Below are positions 1-5,634 of a stretch of DNA of 6,711 nucleotides, piece by piece. The DNA is from JAVEYA01 sp034003745 (GTDB taxonomy: Bacteria > Bacillota > Peptococcia > DRI-13 > PHAD01), in NCBI GenBank assembly GCA_034003745.1, contig JAVEYA010000117.1, positions 1 through 6,711 on the forward strand. Reading direction: 5' to 3'. Every line of letters starts with the position of its first letter. Within the stretch, counting starts at the first letter, position 1. The translations under genes and the position numbers were made by a program. Under the pieces are notes generated by a model, which worked only from the letters and a program-made list of their open reading frames with translations, did not search any database and was not told the DNA's origin.

Positions 1-93
1 GCTGATAACAGTAATATATTCCCCATTATCAAAATTTGCGGCCATACTAATGGTAGCAGCCAGCGCATAACGCCCTTTGGCGGAGATTCTCAT
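1..93 (-). CDS. Rrf2-family transcriptional regulator (CymR/IscR-like), 5' part only
   Basis: Reading leftward from an ATG at 93-91, the first 31 codons begin MRISAKGRYALAATISMA, which matches the N-terminal opening of Rrf2-family winged-helix regulators (typically MKISTKGRYGLRA...). The gene runs off the left edge, so the recognition helix and any C-terminal cysteines that would tell an iron-sulfur IscR type from a cysteine-metabolism CymR type are not visible. A ribosome binding site (GGAAGG, about 8 nt before the ATG) supports this start. It is divergent from cysK. In Bacillus and Staphylococcus the Rrf2 protein CymR represses sulfur-acquisition genes and uses CysK as its co-repressor partner, so the position suggests a CymR-type role; that role is inference, the family call is firm. 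Confidence 0.88.
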   Translation of the reverse strand, partial: MRISAKGRYALAATISMAANFDNGEYITVIS

Positions 94-116
94 TCTGGAG
101 ACCTTCCTTTCTTTTA

Positions 117-153
117 TCACATACTTTTACGATATGTATTAAATGATATGTGA
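117..153. promoter_or_regulatory. Inverted repeat over the Rrf2 gene -10 region, candidate operator
   Basis: TCACATA (117-123) and TATGTGA (147-153) form perfect 7-bp arms around 23 bp. Inside lies a second motif copy, so that GATATGT occurs as a direct repeat at 131-137 and 145-151 (14 bp apart). The right arm overlaps the predicted -10 box of the regulator promoter. A dimeric regulator, most simply the Rrf2 protein itself, is the obvious candidate ligand, but the sequence does not match a published operator that I can quote with certainty. Confidence 0.45.
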
Positions 154-171
154 AAACCCCGCCCCTGTCAA
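143..171 (-). promoter_or_regulatory. Sigma-A promoter of the Rrf2 regulator gene
   Basis: On the minus strand TTGACA (171-166) is followed after exactly 17 bp by TATCAT (148-143), one mismatch from TATAAT. Transcription would start near 136 and leave a leader of about 40 nt before the ATG at 93. The -10 box lies inside an inverted repeat (117-153), which fits autoregulation. Confidence 0.75.
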
Positions 172-221
172 TAGACGCCCAAAGCATATTAAATAAGTAT
201 GAAAACATTTACTATGTGCTC

Positions 222-250
222 TTGACAAAAACATATATCCGGGATATGAT
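222..250 (+). promoter_or_regulatory. Sigma-A promoter of cysK
   Basis: TTGACA (222-227) and TATGAT (245-250) are separated by 17 bp, a near-perfect vegetative promoter. The start would be near 257, giving a leader of about 65 nt, too short for a T-box or a typical SAM riboswitch. Such a strong promoter next to a regulator gene is most easily explained by control through repression. Confidence 0.8.
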
Positions 251-284
251 TTATTTAAGCATTAACATATTATTCATATATGTT
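235..284. promoter_or_regulatory. Two inverted repeats at the cysK promoter, candidate operators
   Basis: The first, ATATCC-G-GGATAT (235-247), covers the spacer and start of the cysK -10 box. The second, AACATAT (264-270) with ATATGTT (278-284) around 7 bp, sits just downstream of the expected start site. Both positions would block RNA polymerase if bound. They share the ACATAT/ATATGT core with the repeats in front of the divergent Rrf2 gene, which suggests one common binding protein. Confidence 0.45.
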
Positions 285-322
285 TTTATCTTTAAAAAAT
301 TATATAATATGGAGGTTTTATT

Positions 323-1255
323 ATGTCCAAAGTCTATACGAGCCTGACTGATTTAATCGGCAAAACCCCTCTGCTGGAATTGACCAATTACGAAAAAAAG
401 CACGGCCTGAAAGCAACTATCATCGGTAAGTTGGAGTATTTTAATCCGGCGGGCAGCGTCAAGGACAGAATCGCTCTGTCCATGATTGACGATGCGGAAA
501 ACAAAGGCCTCCTCAACAAGGATTCGGTGCTGATCGAGCCCACCAGCGGCAATACCGGCATCGGTCTGGCGGCGGTAGCGGCGGCGCGGGGCTATCGTAT
601 CATCCTGACCATGCCTGAGACGATGAGCGTTGAACGCAGAAACCTCTTAAAGGCCCTGGGCGCTGAGCTCGTTCTGACCGAAGGAACAAAAGGTATGAAA
701 GGCGCCCTTGACAAGGCGGACGAACTCGCTAAAGAAATTCCCAACGCCTTCATCCCCGGACAGTTCGTCAACCCGGCCAATCCGGCCGTTCATAAGGCTA
801 CGACCGGCCCCGAAATCTGGGAGGATTCCGGCGGGAAAATCGACATCTTCGTTTCCGGTATCGGTACCGGCGGCACCATCACCGGCGTGGGTGAATACCT
901 GAAAGCCAAGAATCCCGACCTGAAGATTGTAGCCGTTGAGCCTACGGATTCCCCGGTACTCTCCCAAGGCACACCCGGAGCCCACAAGATTCAGGGTATC
1001 GGCGCAGGCTTTGTTCCCGATGTCTTGAACACCAAAATCTATGGTGAAATTATCACCGTTTCCAACGATGACGCCTTTGCCACCGGCAAAGAGCTGGCCA
1101 AGACCGAAGGTCTGCTGATAGGCATCTCCTCCGGCGCCGCAGTCTGGGCCGCTACGCAACTGGCCAAACGCCCGGAAAACGCCGGCAAGACCATTGTCGC
1201 CATCCTGCCGGATACCGGCGAGCGGTATCTCTCCACCCCACTGTTTGCAGATTAA
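323..1255 (+). CDS. cysK: Cysteine synthase A (O-acetylserine sulfhydrylase)
   Basis: A cytosolic PLP enzyme that makes L-cysteine from O-acetyl-L-serine and sulfide, the last step of cysteine synthesis. The 310 residues match the usual length of the family. Visible hallmarks are the Schiff-base lysine K47 in NPAGSVKDR, the substrate-binding loop TSGNTG (74-79), the phosphate-binding GTGGT (181-185), the GISSGAA segment (267-273) that contacts the PLP ring, and the C-terminal PDTGERYLST (296-305). The start is fixed by GGAGG at 311-315, 7 nt before the ATG. It has its own sigma-A promoter and terminator, so it is probably monocistronic. CysM (using thiosulfate or O-phosphoserine) is a less likely alternative, since the N-terminal half reads as the CysK type. 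Divergent position to an Rrf2 gene suggests sulfur-responsive control. Confidence 0.95.
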   Translation: MSKVYTSLTDLIGKTPLLELTNYEKKHGLKATIIGKLEYFNPAGSVKDRIALSMIDDAENKGLLNKDSVLIEPTSGNTGIGLAAVAAARGYRIILTMPETMSVERRNLLKALGAELVLTEGTKGMKGALDKADELAKEIPNAFIPGQFVNPANPAVHKATTGPEIWEDSGGKIDIFVSGIGTGGTITGVGEYLKAKNPDLKIVAVEPTDSPVLSQGTPGAHKIQGIGAGFVPDVLNTKIYGEIITVSNDDAFATGKELAKTEGLLIGISSGAAVWAATQLAKRPENAGKTIVAILPDTGERYLSTPLFAD

Positions 1256-1271
1256 AATACAGCCTTACAGC

Positions 1272-1306
1272 AAAATCCGCGTCCTCATGAAGGGACGCGG
1301 ATTTTT
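1272..1306 (+). terminator. Intrinsic terminator of cysK, possibly bidirectional
   Basis: A 13-bp perfect stem (1272-1284 with 1293-1305), GC-rich in its core, closes an 8-nt loop and runs into TTTTT on the plus strand, 16 nt after the cysK stop. On the minus strand the same hairpin is followed by TTTT, so it could also end transcripts coming from the ABC transporter remnant on the other side. Confidence 0.92.
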
Positions 1307-1329
1307 ATATGGGAGGAGGAGGTTACTTA

Positions 1330-1783
1330 TTATTCGTATTCTAATCCATTGAGATGGTGGAAAGAGTTTTTCAATAAAGCATTGGTATCCACATCTTTAT
1401 CCAGCATGCCGACTTTTTGCAGCTGGGGCACGATGATATCGAAGATTTCATAAGCGCTTTCATAGGATGGGATGTAGTTGAAGGTCTTCAAAACTTCAGC
1501 GTTGATTTTGGCGTCTCCTGCCACCCATTTGTTGGCAACCTGAATCTCGGCCGCTTCATCTTTATTGCTCTCGGCCCAGGCAGCAGCTTTCTGCATAGCC
1601 AGCGTATATTTTAAAGCAATATCCGGATAGTCGGCGGCGATATTCTCCCGTACATAGGAGGAGCAGCAATACTGGTCCTTATAGGGAGCGTCTTTGGCTG
1701 AGTCGAAGACGATGGCCAGGTTATCGGCATTGGCCGCGATGGTGGCGGCGGGGTCGTTTAAGGCGATGGCATAGCCGCGGGAA
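1330..1783 (-). pseudogene. ABC transporter substrate-binding protein (nitrate/sulfonate/taurine type), C-terminal fragment
   Basis: The open frame on the minus strand encodes roughly 150 residues, starting around YAIALNDPAATIAANADN and ending at NGLEYE followed by TAA (1332-1330). The pattern, including DQYCCSSYVRENI, AAAWAESNKDEA and FDIIVPQLQKVGML, is that of the second lobe of NrtA/SsuA/TauA-like binding proteins, which are normally about 320-350 residues with a lipoprotein or export signal. Here the whole N-terminal lobe, signal peptide, start codon and ribosome binding site are missing. Upstream, the frame meets a TAA at 1794-1792 and the DNA becomes permease coding sequence in a different frame. 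An internal ATG at 1596 exists, but the product would be a lone partial lobe. It is a remnant left by a deletion; the substrate cannot be read, though a sulfur source would suit the cysK neighbourhood. Confidence 0.82.
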
Positions 1784-2165
1784 GCGCCACTTTAAAGATT
1801 TTATCCAGCGTCTTGGCTCCGAGGGTGCTGGAAACTTCGAAAAAGGAGTTCTGCACGTTGGAAATACCGGAGCTGGTCAAGACCGCGGTGGGGAACCATA
1901 CCGCCAGGGCGATCAGAAAGACGCTGGCGCTAAAGGTGGTGGGGAAGGACACCAGGGCGATGGGCACCCAGGCCGTCGGAGGAATCGGGCCAATCATCTT
2001 GATTAAGGGGTTGACCCAATAACTCCACCGCTTACTCCAGCCCACCAGAATGCCGGTCGTCAGACCTGCGGCAGCGCCGATGAAATAGCCTGTCGCCAAA
2101 AGCCGGAGCGAATAACCGAGGCATTTTAATATGAAGGCCCAGTCTTCATATATATTTACTTTTAT
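1766..2165 (-). pseudogene. ABC transporter permease (SsuC/TauC/NrtB type), internal fragment
   Basis: About 133 residues of an inner-membrane permease can be read, from near IKVNIYEDWAFILKC to KIFKVALPAAMP. They include hydrophobic segments (GYFIGAAAGLTTGILVGW, VFLIALAVWFPTAVL), the IPPTAWVPIALVSF stretch typical of this family, and the start of the cytoplasmic EAA-like loop (LGAKTLDKIFKVALPAA) that docks onto the ATPase. Intact members have about 250-290 residues. Here the N-terminal part is absent (beyond 2165 the frame reads into the larE leader) and the C-terminal part is absent: two codons after AMP the frame stops (1760-1758) because the DNA has changed to binding-protein sequence. No ATPase gene is present. 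Both ends are lost, and a minus-strand terminator upstream blocks read-in, so it should be inactive. Confidence 0.82.
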
Positions 2166-2174
2166 AGCCTGTCC

Positions 2175-2203
2175 TTGACAAATAATCCTTGTAGAAATAC
2201 CAT
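2175..2203 (+). promoter_or_regulatory. Probable promoter of larE
   Basis: TTGACA (2175-2180) is followed after 17 bp by TACCAT (2198-2203), a weak -10 box with 4 of 6 consensus bases. The start would be near 2210, giving a leader of about 70 nt that contains the hairpin at 2224-2248. The -35 box is perfect; the -10 box is the uncertain part. Confidence 0.5.
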
Positions 2204-2215
2204 AAATAGTAGAAC

Positions 2216-2248
2216 AAAAAACGGGTCTGAAGCGTTGCGCTTCAGACC
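2216..2248 (-). terminator. Hairpin in the larE leader that reads as a minus-strand intrinsic terminator
   Basis: GGTCTGAAGC (2224-2233) pairs perfectly with GCTTCAGACC (2239-2248) around a 5-nt loop that can close one further G-C pair. On the minus strand the stem is followed within two bases by TTTTTT (2221-2216), a classical terminator. On the plus strand the following bases are GCTGTCTATA, with no U-run, so it should not stop larE transcription. Nothing on the minus strand to its right ends here, since larE is plus-strand, so it is either the relic terminator of a lost gene or a barrier to antisense transcription. Confidence 0.65.
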
Positions 2249-2279
2249 GCTGTCTATACAAACAAAAAGGAGAAAAAGC

Positions 2280-3092
2280 ATGACGCAATTACAGGAAAAA
2301 TACCAAGCTCTGAAAAAGAATATTCAAAGTTTAAAAAGCGTCGCCATAGCCTTTTCCGGCGGGGTGGATTCCACCTTCCTTCTGAAGGCCGCACATGACG
2401 TCTTAGGCGATCAAGTGGTGGCCTTAACCGCACGTTCCTTGAGCTTTCCCAAGCGCGAACTGGATGAGGCCATCGCTTTCACTACAGCGCACGGTATCAA
2501 ACATATTATCGTCGATTCGGAGGAACTGGATATCGAAGGCTTCTCCCAGAACCCGGCCAACCGCTGCTATCTGTGCAAGACCGAGTTGTTTACCAAGATA
2601 AAGGCGGTAGCTGAACAGTTAGGACTTGAGGCGGTGGCGGAAGCCTCCAATACAGATGATGACGGCGACTATCGCCCCGGCCTCCAGGCGGTGGCCGAAC
2701 TGGCTGTAAAAAGCCCCCTCAGGGAGGCCCATCTATCCAAGCAGGAAATCCGGGATTTATCGAAAGAACTGGGCCTGCCTACCTGGAATAAACCCTCCTT
2801 CGCCTGTCTTGCTTCCCGTTTTCCCTATGGTGAAAACATCACGCCCGACCGGCTCGCCATGATCGATGCGGCCGAACAGTTCCTCATTGACCAGGGCTTC
2901 AGACAGGTGCGCGTGCGCTACCACGGAAACCTCGCCCGCATCGAAGCCGACGAGGACGGCATCAAAATCCTGCTGCAAAAAAGCGTACGGGATATAGTAG
3001 ACGCAAAGCTGCGTGAGATTGGCTTCACCTACGTCTCACTGGATTTGCAGGGATACCGCACCGGCAGTATGAACGCGACCTTACCGCAGTAA
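2280..3092 (+). CDS. larE: LarE, ATP-dependent sulfur transferase of nickel-pincer cofactor synthesis
   Basis: LarE adenylates the carboxylates of pyridinium-3,5-biscarboxylic acid mononucleotide and replaces them with thiocarboxylates, a cytosolic step toward the nickel-pincer cofactor of lactate racemase and related enzymes. The 270 residues carry the PP-loop SGGVDS (26-31) for ATP, a CYLC motif (96-99), and PSFACLASRFPYG with Cys176, the same number as the sulfur-donor cysteine described for Lactobacillus plantarum LarE. No second or third cysteine follows closely, so this looks like the sacrificial form, which loses the cysteine sulfur and becomes dehydroalanine, rather than the iron-sulfur-cluster form. 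The start ATG at 2280 has AGGAG 7 nt upstream; a longer frame back to a TTG at 2175 would run through the promoter and hairpin and is rejected. No larA, larB or larC is in the window. Confidence 0.9.
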   Translation: MTQLQEKYQALKKNIQSLKSVAIAFSGGVDSTFLLKAAHDVLGDQVVALTARSLSFPKRELDEAIAFTTAHGIKHIIVDSEELDIEGFSQNPANRCYLCKTELFTKIKAVAEQLGLEAVAEASNTDDDGDYRPGLQAVAELAVKSPLREAHLSKQEIRDLSKELGLPTWNKPSFACLASRFPYGENITPDRLAMIDAAEQFLIDQGFRQVRVRYHGNLARIEADEDGIKILLQKSVRDIVDAKLREIGFTYVSLDLQGYRTGSMNATLPQ

Positions 3093-3115
3093 TCTGATGG
3101 AATAAGCATAATAAC

Positions 3116-3256
3116 GAGACTGTCGCACAATAGACTGTCATCCTGAGCAAAGGCGAAGGATCTTAGTCATTATCGGAATAGATTGCTCCGATTTCTAAGA
3201 TTCTTCAACCATTCCATGGTCTCAGAATGACACATCCGCTATTTTGCGGCAGCCCC
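3116..3256. repeat. Palindromic MITE-like interspersed repeat
   Basis: Three nested inverted repeats form one long hairpin. Outer arms 3116-3133 and 3239-3256 pair at 14 of 18 positions (GACTGTCGCACAATAG against CTATTTTGCGGCAGCC). Middle arms TGTCATCCTGAG (3136-3147) and CTCAGAATGACA (3221-3232) pair at 11 of 12, and GAAGGATCTTAG (3155-3166) and CTAAGATTCTTC (3195-3206) at 11 of 12. The tip ATCGGA/TCCGAT (3172-3177, 3187-3192) is perfect. The TGTCATYCTGAG...AAGRATCT core resembles a repeat seen scattered between genes of many bacterial genomes. It has no coding capacity. It lies between the convergent ends of larE and the AtoE gene, where it may also serve as a transcription barrier, although neither side has a clear U-tract. 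Confidence 0.75.
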
Positions 3257-3312
3257 ATTTTATCTTAGCTTAGTTTTAGCGTTTTTAGAAATATGCAATG
3301 CCGAGTGTATGT

Positions 3313-4650
3313 TTAGAATAGTCTAGGAAGAATGATAAAGCCGACACCGGAAATAACCAGCCAGAAGATGGAGATAAAGGCCATCAGGCCCCATACTTCC
3401 TTCAGCTTCATGCCCACCAGGGCCAGCGCCGGAATAACATATAACGGCTGAATCAGGTTGGTTACTTCATCCCCATGAACAAAGGCGCTCATGACCAGCG
3501 GGATATTGGCATTCAGATTTTGGGCAACTTCCATCAGAATGGGACCCTGCACTATCCACTGGCCGCCCTGGGAAGGAATAAACAGGTTTAATACGGCTGC
3601 GGACAGGAAAGACCAGGTATAAACCGTATCAATGGTAGCCACATTTGTAATCATATTGGCGATCACGGTACCCAAACCGGAAGCAGTCATCATGCCCGCA
3701 ATGCCGCCATAGAAGGGGAACTGCAGCATTACCTCCGCAGCCGGCCGCATGGTGTCTTTGAAGGCATTGACGAATTTGTTGGGTGTTGAATAGAGGAATG
3801 TGTTTAAAGTCAGGAACAGAAAAATGACAAAGTTGAAGTTCAATGAGTTCATTACACCTTTGGTGATGAAACTATGCAGAATAACTGTGATGCCGGAGAT
3901 GCCGATTAAAAGCATCAGGATTCTGCTACTGTTCATTCTGTCAGCCAGGGTAGGCTTGCCCTCCGCCATAACAGCTGCGGCCTCAGCCTCGGCAGGAGCA
4001 ATGTATTCCACCAGCTCGTTCTGCGGAGGCCTGGTGAAAATACCAATCAGAATTACTACGACAACCAAAACAAAGAACAGAATCGTATTGACCGGGTTAT
4101 AAACAGTTAACGCTTGCGTAAACGTACCGATGGTGGACTCCATAAAATGGCCGGGGGAAGCCACCAGGGCATAGACACTGGCGCTGGGGCACCAGCACTG
4201 CCCTAAAACCATCGTAGAATAGCCCGCCGCTACCATCAGGGGGAAATGCAGGCCTTTGACATTACGGGATAGCTGCATGGCAAAGATTGGGGTAAGAATT
4301 GAGGAAAAAGCCCAGTTAATCAGGCTGGAAATGAAACCGAATAATAACAGTACAGTCATAGCCATGGCTTGGGATTTGGGCATGGTAGCCACTTTCTTCA
4401 GAAACCTTTCCACTGCCGGTGATTTGGCTGCGGCCCCGCAGCAGATTACCATGAAAGACATCTGAAAAGCAAAGGCAATCATAGTCCAGAGACCGTCGTA
4501 CCAACCCAGAACCAGCTTCAGAATCTGGCCGCCGGATACTGCCAGACCCAGAATAAAGCTGATTAAAGTCAGGATTACGCAGAAAACAAAGGAGTCAGGG
4601 ATGATCCTGTCAGCTGCAAATTGGAATTTCCTTGAGATTCTCCAAAGCAT
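3313..4650 (-). CDS. atoE: Short-chain fatty acid transporter, AtoE family
   Basis: A 445-residue inner-membrane protein of the SCFA_trans family, close in length to E. coli AtoE (440), which takes up acetoacetate and short-chain fatty acids. About ten or more hydrophobic segments are visible, for example around 18-38, 53-73, 98-125, 186-206, 242-262, 400-415 and 420-442, with a polar loop at 207-240. Family signatures are FIPSQGGQWIVQGP (357-370) and GDEVTNLIQPLYVIPAL (393-409). The ATG at 4650 has AAAGGAGG about 8 nt upstream, and that site overlaps the stop codon of the preceding dehydrogenase gene (13-nt gap), which suggests translational coupling. It is the last gene of a three-gene operon. 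It probably imports the operon's short-chain acid substrate, but export of acetoacetate or another acid product is equally compatible with the sequence. The symbol names the family, not a proven substrate. Confidence 0.88.
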   Translation of the reverse strand: MLWRISRKFQFAADRIIPDSFVFCVILTLISFILGLAVSGGQILKLVLGWYDGLWTMIAFAFQMSFMVICCGAAAKSPAVERFLKKVATMPKSQAMAMTVLLLFGFISSLINWAFSSILTPIFAMQLSRNVKGLHFPLMVAAGYSTMVLGQCWCPSASVYALVASPGHFMESTIGTFTQALTVYNPVNTILFFVLVVVVILIGIFTRPPQNELVEYIAPAEAEAAAVMAEGKPTLADRMNSSRILMLLIGISGITVILHSFITKGVMNSLNFNFVIFLFLTLNTFLYSTPNKFVNAFKDTMRPAAEVMLQFPFYGGIAGMMTASGLGTVIANMITNVATIDTVYTWSFLSAAVLNLFIPSQGGQWIVQGPILMEVAQNLNANIPLVMSAFVHGDEVTNLIQPLYVIPALALVGMKLKEVWGLMAFISIFWLVISGVGFIILPRLF

Positions 4651-4663
4651 ACATTACCCTCCT

Positions 4664-5608
4664 TTAAACATAATTTTTTGAAGCTTTTAATTGATTAATT
4701 AATCTTCTGATAAATTTACTTTTCGCTTCTTCCGCATCTTGGGCGGAATACTTAAAAAATCCTTCCCCCGACTTAAGCCCAAGCTTCCCCTCCCCTACTT
4801 TTTGCCGGAGCAGGGGATTCGCTTTTTGGGAATTATCTATTTCCGCCAGTAAAGAATCTCCCACCGAACACCAGATATCCAGTCCGCCCATATCCGCGAT
4901 TTCCAGCTGTCCCGAAGTTGCGTATCTGAAAGCAGGGCCGAATTTCAGCGCCTTATCAATATCTTCCGGCGCCGCAGCGCCCAGTTCAATCAGTGAAAAA
5001 ACTTCCCTGGCCACCCCCTGCTGAATCCGGTTGGCCACGAGGCCCGGTATGTCTTTTAGTACTTTCACAGGCTGTTTGCCTACCGAAATATATAAGGATT
5101 CTATTTCCCGGTAAGTTTCTTCAGGCATATTCCCAAAATACGACAGTTCTACAATAGGCATGATGTGCGGCGGATTGTAGAAATGGTTGACCATGATTTT
5201 TTTCCTGCGTCCTTCCGAGATATCTTTCATCATATCATTCAAGCGCAAACTGGACGTATTGCTGGCAAAAATGGTATGCTCCAGGCAATACTCGTCCAGG
5301 CGCTTAAAGAGCATCTGCTTTAAGGCCAGTTCCTCCGGAACGGCTTCGATAACAAAGTCCCGGTCCCATACCGCCGGTTCCAAAGCAGAGAAAAGCTTGA
5401 TTCTCTCCAGGACGGCATTGATGTCCCCCTCCCGGATGATTCCTTCTTCAGCGAAAATCTCCAGAACCCGGGCAATCTCCTCTTTAACCGCTTGCAGCTT
5501 GGTCAGCTCGACTTCATACAGACTGACATCATAGCCATGCATAGCAAAAATGGTTGCTATACCATGACCCATTGTGCCTGCTCCAAGAACAGCAATCTTC
5601 TCAATCAC
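4664..5608 (-). CDS. 3-hydroxyacyl-CoA dehydrogenase-family enzyme, probably a 3-hydroxy acid dehydrogenase
   Basis: A 314-residue NAD-dependent dehydrogenase. The N-terminal Rossmann fold has GAGTMG (9-14) and an acidic residue at the end of strand 2 (E32) that favours NAD over NADP. Catalytic residues are the SNTSS segment (116-120), H142 and E154 with the standard 12-residue spacing, and N193 in PGLVANRI. The C-terminal helical domain ends in the usual GLKSGEGFFKY (277-287). The segment after the catalytic histidine reads NHFYNPPHIMPIVEL. NPP is typical of the lambda-crystallin, gulonate and carnitine dehydrogenase branch, while classical CoA-ester enzymes have NPVPVM, so a free 3-hydroxy acid is a plausible substrate. 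Translation starts at GTG (5608-5606), supported by GGGAGGTG 6 nt upstream. It follows the BKACE gene by 26 bp and likely supplies that enzyme's 3-keto acid. Confidence 0.87.
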   Translation of the reverse strand: MIEKIAVLGAGTMGHGIATIFAMHGYDVSLYEVELTKLQAVKEEIARVLEIFAEEGIIREGDINAVLERIKLFSALEPAVWDRDFVIEAVPEELALKQMLFKRLDEYCLEHTIFASNTSSLRLNDMMKDISEGRRKKIMVNHFYNPPHIMPIVELSYFGNMPEETYREIESLYISVGKQPVKVLKDIPGLVANRIQQGVAREVFSLIELGAAAPEDIDKALKFGPAFRYATSGQLEIADMGGLDIWCSVGDSLLAEIDNSQKANPLLRQKVGEGKLGLKSGEGFFKYSAQDAEEAKSKFIRRLINQLKASKNYV

Positions 5609-5634
5609 TTAATTCACCTCCCTTCCTCTTATGG

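Noticed and set aside
257..322. Riboswitch or T-box in the cysK leader
   Set aside because: The predicted leader is only about 65 nt, AT-rich, and lacks a terminator hairpin or conserved T-box or SAM elements.
150..347. A 65-codon plus-strand open frame upstream of and overlapping the start of cysK
   Set aside because: It covers the cysK promoter and ribosome binding site, has no ribosome binding site of its own, and its low-complexity translation reflects AT-rich regulatory DNA.
647..1159. A 170-codon open frame antisense to cysK
   Set aside because: It lies wholly inside the strongly supported cysK gene, has no recognisable domain, and long antisense frames are common opposite GC-rich codons.
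1310..1330. Strong Shine-Dalgarno-like GGGAGGAGGAGG on the plus strand after the cysK terminator
   Set aside because: No start codon with a usable open frame follows; the nearby ATG at 1352 reaches a stop after a few codons. The run lies just beyond the end of the binding-protein remnant.
2175..2279. N-terminal extension of LarE by 35 residues to a TTG start
   Set aside because: The TTG is part of the predicted -35 box, the extension would translate through the leader hairpin, and the ATG at 2280 has a well-placed AGGAG and gives the normal LarE length, with the key cysteine at 176.
2166..2288. The permease frame continues open upstream to an ATG at 2288
   Set aside because: This part reads through the larE promoter, hairpin and ribosome binding site in reverse. 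It has no permease similarity and is not a real N-terminus.
3093..3312. Possible CRISPR or tandem repeat array after larE
   Set aside because: The repeats here are inverted and nested around one axis, not direct repeats with spacers, so a single palindromic element explains them.
3800..4102. A 100-codon plus-strand open frame inside the transporter gene
   Set aside because: It is antisense to a clearly conserved membrane protein gene, with no ribosome binding site or recognised domain.
5187..5534. A 115-codon plus-strand open frame inside the dehydrogenase gene
   Set aside because: It is antisense to conserved Rossmann-fold coding sequence, and its serine/arginine-rich translation is typical of a shadow frame.
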